Of a DNA stretch of 13,344 nucleotides, positions 7,013 to 13,344 are shown piece after piece. Below the pieces are notes generated by a model. It ran no database searches and was not told the origin of the DNA. It worked only from the letters and a program-made list of their open reading frames with translations. The stretch covers positions 1 through 13,344 of the forward strand of contig JANBTH010000639.1 of assembly GCA_027578815.1 (NCBI GenBank), written 5' to 3'. Position numbers and translations under genes: made by a program. Source of the DNA: Coemansia sp. RSA 1804. Lineage: Eukaryota; Kickxellomycota; Kickxellomycetes; Kickxellales; Kickxellaceae. Positions within the stretch are counted from its first letter, which is position 1; each line of letters opens with the position of its first letter.

Positions 7013-7603
7013 ATGAGGTATCTTTTTATAACAATAATTATGTATGCAATATTTTTGTTCACAGTAGATGCAGATACTGTGACAAACGGCACCGCAAATA
7101 CACAAGCTGTGCCAATAAGAGGGCGGCTGCGTCGGCGTCGCGACTGCAGCAAGATGAACATACAACACGACACCAACAATAAGGAAATTGACACCTCAGT
7201 GACAAGCAGTAGGAGTAAAGACGAAGGCAGCATAAAAAGCTTGTCCGAGGACAGTAGCTCAGACGACGGTGCTAGCAATGAGGATGGTGAAGAGTTTACC
7301 GGGGCGCTTACCAACTATAATGTTGAGGAAAATGAGGGCGCCTGCGGTGGCATGCACACAAACGATGAGATGGTTGCTGCATTGAATTCGGACCAGTTTG
7401 ATGCTCTTGCAGACGGCTCTTCTGTGTACTGTGGCGTCTGTGCAACAATCCACGGCGACAAAGCCAAGATCCTTGTAAAGATTGTTGATGAGTGTCCGAG
7501 TTGCAATAAGGGCGACCTGGATCTTTCTCCTGCCGCATTTGATGCTGCAACAACTGAAGACGGCGAGGCTCACGACATTATGTGGTACTTTACAAAGTGT
7601 TGA
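7013..7603 (+). CDS. Secreted barwin/RlpA-like DPBB protein with basic processing site
   Basis: A 196-residue protein. A signal peptide spans about 1-20, with likely cleavage after V-D-A. A short segment leads to a strongly basic run at 37-43 (R-G-R-L-R-R-R-R), a plausible Kex2/furin-type processing site. An acidic Ser/Asp/Glu-rich linker spans about 55-95, and the DPBB domain about 95-196. The six family cysteines are at 111, 140, 143, 161, 164 and 196, with an additional cysteine at 45. The motif V-D-E-C-P-S-C keeps the Asp (159), followed by G-D-L-D-L-S-P-A-A-F. The front of the domain is less like copies two and four: the Y/F-T-P-G-L-G motif is replaced by N-Y-N-V-E-E-N-E-G-A. If the basic site is cut, the mature protein would lose Arg-rich residues 21-43 or so. 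Confidence 0.86.
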   Translation: MRYLFITIIMYAIFLFTVDADTVTNGTANTQAVPIRGRLRRRRDCSKMNIQHDTNNKEIDTSVTSSRSKDEGSIKSLSEDSSSDDGASNEDGEEFTGALTNYNVEENEGACGGMHTNDEMVAALNSDQFDALADGSSVYCGVCATIHGDKAKILVKIVDECPSCNKGDLDLSPAAFDAATTEDGEAHDIMWYFTKC

Positions 7604-7909
7604 ATGGTAGCTGTGCATTGCTTAATTTCTCTTATATTTCTCTTGTATTTAATATGCCAGAATACAATCTACAGATTACCTGAAATCAGCAGTTTAAGCT
7701 AATCCCTTTTTATTGTAAACAAACCACAAATCGCGCATATGCAAGGTTTTTTGTTTACGTTAACAATGGGGAGAGAAGAAAGCAGTACTGGTGGAAATAG
7801 GGTTGAACTGAATCGAAACCCCTGTTTCTATTTTGTCAGTCATCCTTCCATTTGTCAATATTTACACTTTTATATTACTTTCTGAATATTTATTATTTCT
7901 GTCTTCCAA
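7604..7909. other. Intergenic spacer before the F-box/LRR gene
   Basis: These 306 bp hold no gene or RNA that I can recognise. The last 60 bp before the next ATG are T-rich. Confidence 0.4.
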
Positions 7910-10252
7910 ATGAACCTTGGTTTAAAAACTAAAAAATATTTAAAGCGGACAAAGAGTAGGGAGCGGGCTAGGCAAGAACGCAAACAGCGGCAGCGCCGCG
8001 TGGAGAAGGTCTTTGATATTATTTTTCACCATGCTCTTGATCGGTCAGCAAACGTCGCCGAACCTGCTTGCAGCAGACGACATGAGTCGCTTATTCGGTC
8101 GCTAGCAGGCTTACAACCACTGGCCGCCATCTGCAGAAGCTGGAGAAAGGCGGCTGTTCCACACCTTTATCAGACTGCCGTCTGCAGCATTCGTCAGAGG
8201 GCTTTGCAAGGCACCAAAGAGGAATGTAAACTACCAAAATATGTTTGCTCTACTAACATTGATTTGATTGCGCATGGCGGATATGAGAGATACACACATC
8301 GACTCGTCATTGACCTTGTTGGCGACATTGGACCCAGCTTCCTTGTTATGCAGCTTGAGGAAACGGGGTTTTCCAAGGCCCTTTGGCCACACATAAAGGA
8401 GCTGCAGATTTACCACTGGCACGGACATACTCGGCGACAACGCCGCTCTGAAAACCTGCCAGAATCACTGTCAAAGCTCAACAGATACCTTCTTCATAAC
8501 CTTCCAAGCCTGTCATCCGTAGAATATAATTCTCTGGGAGATTATCGTTATTACAGCGAGTTTCCTCTCAACGGACTACTTGCATCCACGTTGAGCCGGC
8601 TCACAGAGCTCAGAATTCACTCGGGGCTGGTTCCCGATCTTGGCGCATCAGCGTTCCTCCCAATGCTTTCCTCGCTTACATTGAACTGTCCCATGGTTGA
8701 ATGTGCGGCCCATCTGCCACATATATTTGCAAAGTCGCTTGTTCACCTTCATATCGGATTTTCATCAGCAGAGACAATCTGGAACAGGTTTTATGTTGGT
8801 CTAGGAAGCCACGACCTTGTGTTCTCGAAGCTGCGCTCATTGGAGCTTGAATACACAGTACCTGTGGTAGAGAACGCGACGTGCAAGTGCAAATCCAAGG
8901 ACAATTCTCTGAATTATTGTTCAAAAAGCCAGTCCTCGCCATTCACCAATAAGACATACACGTTGGCAGGCAATAGTTCAGATGGTGCTGCAGTTGGAGG
9001 AGGAATTACTAGCAAAATATGTGGCAACCGATTGGAAAGCGTCTACTATAGCTATTCTACAAGCGATGAAGGCGATGATGACACCGTTATTAGCTCGGAC
9101 TACGAGGAATTCTGGGCTACAGCAGCACCCAACAGCGACAAATATCTGACCTGCAGCAAAAATAACACGGATAAGCTGGGTGCTATTCGGCAACAATCTC
9201 CTTCATTCCCACATCTCGAGCAACTTTGCATCCGCAAGTATCCATATCCAGTCACTAACGTATTGCGTCACTTTACCGTGGATCAAATTCCTCATGTGTC
9301 CATACGTGACATTGGCAGAAGCAGCTGGGCGGCAGGAATAGCCGCTGAGTGCGTGCGGGATATGAAGAGCCTGCGCGTAGACGTTGCGCGGTCAGCCTTT
9401 GTTGGCGATCGATACACATCTTCACAAGACGAGGAGGACGATGCGGAGCGGCGCTACCAGGTGTGGATTAACCGACTATTTTCTGTGTCCTCTGTCACCC
9501 TGAAGCAGTTGAGGCTGGATGCGCCAACCGTGGAACCCGTCACACTGCCTGATATTGTTGGCCTAACCAACCTCACTGAGCTGTCACTTGGCATGAAAAT
9601 GGACCTTGGCTCCGTGCCAAACATGCTTGCGCGGTTGCCTCGGCTTCTAAAGCTGGCTATGCACGTGCATCCGCAAAGTTCCTGGCGACTGAGAAATGAA
9701 GGCGTGCTGGGTGGTAGTGGTTATAGTAGCCACCAGGATGAGGCTGATGACCTGAGAATGTTAAGCCGGTTGCCGCCTCTCAGCAACAGTCTTCAAAGTC
9801 TTGTTGTTTACGTAGGAATGGTTGATTTGTCTGTGTATTGTCGAGGAACGCACAAGAGAAACCTCAGCACCAATAACAAGTGCTGTCGTCGATGCTGCAG
9901 GCGCTGTGAGCAATGCACCAACACCAGCACAACCACACCAACGATGACAATGGTGAAATCCAGTTACTGTGAAGAAGGTTATTTAGGATATGGATGTGGG
10001 AATGAGGAGGAGTGTGAGACATTTGGACATCTAGATGGTCGCGAGTTGCTGAAAACCACCGCCGTTTCAGTAATGCCTGTTGAGAGAGAGCTTGTGTGGA
10101 TGTTGGCTCGTATTCCCTCGTTGGCTGCGCTAAAGACCGAGCAGAGCACAAGCCATGCGATAGCAAAATGTATTGGTGAGCTCGTGTCGCACAAGACTGC
10201 GTTACCTCACATCAGCCATCTAGACTGCTTGAGAATTTCTGTGTGGGAGTAG
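7910..10252 (+). CDS. F-box / leucine-rich-repeat-like protein, 780 aa
   Basis: A 780-residue intracellular-type protein without signal peptide. Residues 1-35 are very basic (K-T-K-K-Y-L-K-R, then R-E-R-A-R-Q-E-R-K-Q-R-Q-R-R), a possible nuclear localisation signal. An F-box-like motif follows at about 36-90, ending with L-A-A-I-C-R-S-W-R-K-A-A-V-P-H-L-Y. The body has irregular leucine-rich units (for example L-S-S-L-T-L-N, L-R-S-L-E-L-E-Y, L-K-Q-L-R-L-D, L-T-E-L-S-L-G). Low-complexity inserts interrupt them: a Ser/Gly/Asn-rich, acidic stretch at about 330-420 and a Cys/Arg cluster at 658-669. F-box proteins usually bind Skp1 and recruit substrates to SCF ubiquitin ligases; substrate and function cannot be read here. 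It is a single exon on the same strand as its DPBB neighbours but unrelated to them. The F-box is degenerate, so a plain LRR protein is the alternative. Confidence 0.72.
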   Translation: MNLGLKTKKYLKRTKSRERARQERKQRQRRVEKVFDIIFHHALDRSANVAEPACSRRHESLIRSLAGLQPLAAICRSWRKAAVPHLYQTAVCSIRQRALQGTKEECKLPKYVCSTNIDLIAHGGYERYTHRLVIDLVGDIGPSFLVMQLEETGFSKALWPHIKELQIYHWHGHTRRQRRSENLPESLSKLNRYLLHNLPSLSSVEYNSLGDYRYYSEFPLNGLLASTLSRLTELRIHSGLVPDLGASAFLPMLSSLTLNCPMVECAAHLPHIFAKSLVHLHIGFSSAETIWNRFYVGLGSHDLVFSKLRSLELEYTVPVVENATCKCKSKDNSLNYCSKSQSSPFTNKTYTLAGNSSDGAAVGGGITSKICGNRLESVYYSYSTSDEGDDDTVISSDYEEFWATAAPNSDKYLTCSKNNTDKLGAIRQQSPSFPHLEQLCIRKYPYPVTNVLRHFTVDQIPHVSIRDIGRSSWAAGIAAECVRDMKSLRVDVARSAFVGDRYTSSQDEEDDAERRYQVWINRLFSVSSVTLKQLRLDAPTVEPVTLPDIVGLTNLTELSLGMKMDLGSVPNMLARLPRLLKLAMHVHPQSSWRLRNEGVLGGSGYSSHQDEADDLRMLSRLPPLSNSLQSLVVYVGMVDLSVYCRGTHKRNLSTNNKCCRRCCRRCEQCTNTSTTTPTMTMVKSSYCEEGYLGYGCGNEEECETFGHLDGRELLKTTAVSVMPVERELVWMLARIPSLAALKTEQSTSHAIAKCIGELVSHKTALPHISHLDCLRISVWE

Positions 10253-10974
10253 TATTGACCAGGATGTATGTACAGCTCTTGGCTTCTTAAAGAGTTTTGA
10301 AATCCTTCATTTTCTATTGCCTCGATTCGAAAAGTAGTGTTACCGATAGCAATATTCCAAAGATCTGCCTACTTACCAAAAGGAAAATGTTACTGATGAC
10401 GCGGGATTGATAGTGAAGCATTTCTCTTTGCAAAACAGTTGTTATTGGCTTATGAAATTTGTCTATTAAAACTGACCTCACTACAGCCGATGCTTGCCTT
10501 TATTTTATTCGTTCTCATTTTCATGAAAATAGCCCTATTTTCTCGAATGGTTCTGTCACTCGTTTCTTTTTAATATGGAATGAAACAGAGATCCAATTAG
10601 AGAATAAGAGTGTTTTCAAAGTGACCATCTTGCTTCAATTACATTCTTCCAGTTTACATTGCTACCGGTTATTATTCGTTCATAACAAGCTTGTATTCTT
10701 TGGTCCAGATCCATTACCAGTGTTACACAGCTAGTTCATATAGCTTATAGATGAAATGCTACTTTGATCTGGTCTGTAGCACAGCCCTTATAAAAGACCA
10801 AGGCATCCACAGCTGTCTGTAGAAGAAAAGTTACCATTTTCGTTGAAAAAGTTGACTACTTTACATTTTTTGTACACTTGAATATTACATTTAGACTTTT
10901 CTTGCTTGAATTATCGCAAAAGGGCAGACACCTCTCTTTTTACGCTCGAGAACAGCATTTGAACTTTAAGAAAA
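10253..10974. other. Long intergenic region with promoter of fourth DPBB gene
   Basis: These 722 bp hold no gene I can support. A 91-codon plus-strand open frame (10459-10734) starts at TTG and has no recognisable motif. A clean TATAAAAG at 10789-10796 lies about 180 bp before the ATG at 10975 and is the likely core promoter of that gene. Confidence 0.5.
10789..10796 (+). promoter_or_regulatory. TATA box of the fourth DPBB gene
   Basis: TATAAAAG is a consensus TATA box about 180 bp upstream of the start codon, implying a 5' leader of about 150 nt if transcription starts about 30 bp downstream. No ATG in a good context intervenes in the coding frame. Confidence 0.5.
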
Positions 10975-11967
10975 ATGAAATTCAGCATTGCTCTTTCGTT
11001 CCTTGCCGCAGCAGCGCTGGCAGGCAATGTATCTGGAGCGGTTATCAAGAGAGAGAACTATGGACAAAGCTCAGTGGCGCAGATGGAGGGCGTTGAATCG
11101 CTAAAGGGTGCAGCAGGAAGCCTTACAGCATTGGACGGACAGCAGATGGAGCCTTCCGCAGCTGCTGGTGACGGTGCTGGCGATGATGCAGATGTTGTTA
11201 TTGTCACTGAATACGTCACGGTCACTGCCGGATCCGAGGAAAACGGTGCAGACCAGGAAGTTTCTCCCGAGGTCACCGGCGAAAGCACTGGAGACGATAT
11301 AACTGCGGTTGTTGAAGACAATACCACTGCTGCTGAAGGTGCTACGCTTGACAGTACCGAATCAAGCAGCAGCGACATTGGCGGCGAAAGTGCTTCGCAA
11401 CAAGATATCCCAGCAGTATCAAGCTCTGTTGAAGGAGATGTGCAGGAAGGATCTGCTGCTTCGCCTTCAGCCTCTGCTGAAGCTAAGGAAATAGACATAA
11501 GCAGTACATTGTCTTTGCAGCCTGAACAGCAGCAGCAACAACAGCAAGAAACCAGCTCACAAGAGAACACCCAGGCTAGCAGCAGTGCTGAAAGCAGCAC
11601 TGAAAGTGGTGGTGACGGAAGCAGCGATGGAGGAGCATCGTCAGGTAACTCGGAAACATTCTCGGGTGACGGAACATACTACACGCCGGGACTTGGCTCG
11701 TGTGGCGAAACCAACTCTGATAGTGACATGGTTGCTGCAATTAACGCCCCTCAGTACGGCGCATCTAGTGGAGACCCTAACTCAGCGTCTGTCTGCGGAA
11801 AGTGTGCGCTAGTAAAGGGCGACAAGGGCCAGGTCAAGGTCAAGATTGTTGACAAGTGTCCGCCTTGCAAGCACGGCGACCTAGATCTGTCAACAGCCGC
11901 GTTCAAGCAGATTGGAAACACTGATGATGGTCGTATTCCAATTACCTGGTCGTTTGTTGACTGCTGA
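10975..11967 (+). CDS. Secreted barwin/RlpA-like DPBB protein with long acidic Ser/Glu/Gln-rich stalk
   Basis: A 330-residue protein. It has a signal peptide (about 1-22) and then a K-R dibasic pair at 25-26 that fits Kex2 processing. About 200 residues of low-complexity, acidic, Ser/Thr/Ala/Glu-rich sequence follow. They include V-I-V-T-E-Y-V-T-V-T-A at 75-85, a type of motif common in fungal wall and GPI-class proteins, and seven consecutive Gln at 185-191. The DPBB domain spans about 227-330 with cysteines 243, 274, 277, 295, 298 and 330, Y-T-P-G-L-G-S-C-G, V-D-K-C-P-P-C (Asp 293) and G-D-L-D-L-S. The protein ends at the domain's last Cys, so there is no GPI anchor signal. The Ser/Thr stalk is a likely O-mannosylation region. 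Its domain is nearest to the copy at 6085-6723. The start has an A-rich context (AAGAAAAATG). Confidence 0.9.
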   Translation: MKFSIALSFLAAAALAGNVSGAVIKRENYGQSSVAQMEGVESLKGAAGSLTALDGQQMEPSAAAGDGAGDDADVVIVTEYVTVTAGSEENGADQEVSPEVTGESTGDDITAVVEDNTTAAEGATLDSTESSSSDIGGESASQQDIPAVSSSVEGDVQEGSAASPSASAEAKEIDISSTLSLQPEQQQQQQQETSSQENTQASSSAESSTESGGDGSSDGGASSGNSETFSGDGTYYTPGLGSCGETNSDSDMVAAINAPQYGASSGDPNSASVCGKCALVKGDKGQVKVKIVDKCPPCKHGDLDLSTAAFKQIGNTDDGRIPITWSFVDC

Positions 11968-12101
11968 GCAGCTTGTTTTATAGTTTACTTGATTTCATTC
12001 TCTTTCTTTATTATATTTTACAAAAACTTTCCAATTCAAAATTCATTGTCTTTACCTAGATATCTAAATCAAGGTTTTTTTTAGCAAAGGTGTCATTAAT
12101 G

Positions 12102-12239
12102 TCATTTAACCTTATTTTCAGGAGGAAAACCAATACAGTAACTGCATCTTATTCTTACAACCGTACATACTCCCTGCCATCTCTTTACGCACTTTAAAGA
12201 CGATTTCTTGTCACATATGATGCATACCTCATAGCACAT
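12102..12239 (-). CDS. Small cysteine-rich protein, 45 aa, seven cysteines (unrecognised family)
   Basis: I do not recognise this protein. The 45 residues start M-C-Y-E-V-C-I-I-C, with cysteines at 2, 6, 9, 17, 25, 32 and 35. These seven positions are identical to the first seven of the gene at 12766-12918, although the residues between them differ almost everywhere. Conserved spacing with divergent filler is the pattern of a real, fast-evolving disulfide- or metal-stabilised peptide family. The start is firm within the genomic frame: a stop lies four codons upstream, A is at -3 (AAAAACATG), and no signal peptide precedes it unless one is added by splicing. The tail is G-F-P-P-E-N-K-V-K. A TATA-type element at 12355-12371 lies 116 bp upstream. 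Confidence 0.68.
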   Translation of the reverse strand: MCYEVCIICDKKSSLKCVKRWQGVCTVVRIRCSYCIGFPPENKVK

Positions 12240-12765
12240 GTTTTTCAAATATTAAACTCAGATTTTGCTGGTTGTACTTTGTTTTTAATATTATTTTAAT
12301 ATGTTACAGAATAATGGTTGTCAACAAAAAGAATTCCTTAAAATCCCTTCATAACAATTGCTTTTATTATAATTAATTTGTTCGCTAAGAGAATATTTAT
12401 TCAAAAAGACATTTAAAAAGGCACATGCAATAAAACACATTAAAGCTACCAGAACATGGTATCCATTATTATATTTTATTAAATCCTATTGTTAGAAACG
12501 TGTTTCAAGTATCTTGTTAATTACATTTCCAAATAGAAGCAATCTGAAAAGACAATTAGATATATTTGAATGCTATCTGGTTTTGAATCAGAAATTAAAT
12601 TGCAAAAAATGACATTCTCAATATTAAAATATTTAATGTAGTTTTATAAACTGAATATCTAACAATATAGCTAAATAATAGTAAAAATGCAACTAGTGCA
12701 AATTACTTGTACAATATTTACCAACTTTTCATTGATTTGTTGTTTAGCTCAATATCTTGTTTCTT
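12240..12765. other. AT-rich spacer between two cysteine-rich genes
   Basis: Apart from the promoter element at 12355-12371, I see no gene. A minus-strand ATG at 12426 opens a very short frame (M-C-L-F-K-C-L-F-E, then stop) that echoes the family's start, but it is nine codons long and lacks the promoter element. It could be a relic or chance. Confidence 0.45.
12355..12371 (-). promoter_or_regulatory. TATAATAAAAGCAATTG promoter element
   Basis: On the minus strand, a TATA-like run is followed by AAAGCAATTG, matching AAAAGCAACTG (1469-1482) and AAAGCAGTTG (522-534). It lies 116 bp upstream of the ATG at 12239, comparable to the other copies. Confidence 0.5.
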
Positions 12766-12918
12766 TTAGGTTCCCGAAGCTTTGGATTTACTGCAACATA
12801 TTTTTAAGACATAGCAGGGATTACAATCCTCTCTTTTGTTTAAACAGTAATCACTTGTCATTCTGATACACGGGAGAGCCGTTTTAGTTCCACATGTAGG
12901 GCACACATTTTCGCACAT
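12766..12918 (-). CDS. Small cysteine-rich protein, 50 aa, nine cysteines (unrecognised family)
   Basis: I do not recognise this protein. The 50-residue product starts M-C-E-N-V-C-P-T-C and has cysteines at 2, 6, 9, 17, 25, 32, 35, 41 and 42. The first seven positions coincide exactly with the gene at 12102-12239; six align within one residue of the gene at 1203-1358. The region N-P-C-Y-V also recalls N-P-G-C-K-I in that gene. The ATG at 12918 has A at -3 (TTAAACATG). Its frame is open 22 codons further upstream without an ATG and includes a hydrophobic I-N-I-L-F-I-S-L-L-N just before the Met, so a spliced signal peptide is conceivable. The composite promoter element is degenerate here: AAAGCAATAATG lies about 110 bp upstream, with TATAAAAC on the minus strand at about 13057-13064. 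A 59-codon frame on the opposite strand (12687-12866) is probably a shadow. Confidence 0.66.
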   Translation of the reverse strand: MCENVCPTCGTKTALPCIRMTSDYCLNKREDCNPCYVLKICCSKSKASGT

Positions 12919-13344
12919 GTTTAATAAGCTGATAAATAGTATGTTTATTGGTTTTATCTTAATATCTTGTTGAATAAAGTTGAATTATTAACAATATCAT
13001 GCTGAAATACAATATAAAAGAGCATTATTGCTTTCTAACAATGTAAAACACGTTTGTTTTATAACAAAACAGAATAATCATAATGTTTATACTCATTCAT
13101 ACGCGTGAAGAACTAGGAAACTGTTAATATAATACATTAAATGTATTTGGATACATAATTAAAACGGCATCTTAATGATTCTCACAAATACGAAACAGAA
13201 AACAATATAATATTTCTACTCATTCAGAAGCATCATATTGGATATTATAATCACGTTTTCAATTTGTTTTCTGGTTTTAAAACTGATTATTGAGAAGATT
13301 AAAAAAGAATTATTAATGACTAAAAATGGAGAATTGTGTGTATG
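12919..13344. other. AT-rich right end, possible truncated gene at the edge
   Basis: This contains the upstream region of the cysteine-rich gene at 12766-12918. At the right edge, a plus-strand ATG at 13326 in a good context (AAAAATGGAG) opens M-E-N-C-V-Y and is cut off by the window end, too short to interpret. Confidence 0.35.

Noticed and set aside
10459..10734. 91-codon plus-strand ORF upstream of the fourth DPBB gene
   Set aside because: It starts at TTG, and there is no recognised domain or signal peptide. It lies in the promoter region of the DPBB gene.
12400..12426. Minus-strand M-C-L-F-K-C-L-F-E mini-frame
   Set aside because: Only nine codons before a stop, with no promoter element at the expected distance; could be a relic but cannot be distinguished from chance.
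12687..12866. 59-codon plus-strand ORF beginning M-Q-L-V-Q-I-T-C
   Set aside because: It overlaps the minus-strand cysteine-rich gene, which has family support from conserved cysteine spacing; this frame has none.
1..13344. tRNA, rRNA, CRISPR arrays, transposase genes
   Set aside because: I looked for tRNA T-loop motifs, regularly spaced direct repeats and transposase or reverse-transcriptase motifs and found none.

Overview
The window looks like nuclear DNA from an early-diverging filamentous fungus. Every recognisable conserved gene is an uninterrupted single exon, the housekeeping proteins are of fungal type (IMP3, an LLPH/YBL028C-like protein, a URA4-type dihydroorotase), and secreted single-domain barwin/RlpA-like proteins sit beside a large F-box/leucine-rich protein. 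A Kickxellomycotina (Coemansia-like) source is my best guess. That is inference from gene style, not something the sequence proves.

Layout. (1) Positions 1-2150 are very AT-rich. They hold one intact (1203-1358, minus) and one decayed (206-421, minus) copy of a small cysteine-rich gene, inside a diverged tandem duplication with a unit of about 945 bp. (2) Positions 2222-4859 are a housekeeping block of higher GC: IMP3 (minus) diverging from an LLPH-like ribosome-biogenesis gene (plus), then dihydroorotase (plus). (3) Positions 5285-11967 are a same-strand cluster of four secreted double-psi beta-barrel (DPBB, barwin/expansin-like) paralogs, with a 780-residue F-box/LRR-like gene between the third and fourth. 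(4) Positions 11968-13344 are AT-rich again and carry two more intact cysteine-rich mini-genes on the minus strand (12102-12239 and 12766-12918).

The most unusual content is the cysteine-rich mini-gene family. The three intact members encode 45, 50 and 51 residues. All begin Met-Cys and share the frame C-x3-C-x2-C-x(7-8)-C-x(6-7)-C-x(6-7)-C. Two of them, otherwise dissimilar in sequence, have identical spacing across seven cysteines. All have A at -3, and three of the four loci carry a TATAAAAGCAAyTG-like element about 100-115 bp upstream. At 45-51 codons they are easy for gene finders to miss. I do not recognise the family and assign no function.

The four DPBB proteins have signal peptides and a C-terminal domain of about 100 residues with six conserved cysteines. 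They probably act outside the cell, on walls or in apoplast-like settings. Copies two and four are closest to each other. The first copy has lost the conserved Asp before the CPxC motif. IMP3 and the LLPH-like protein both serve ribosome assembly and share one intergenic region; dihydroorotase is the third step of pyrimidine synthesis.
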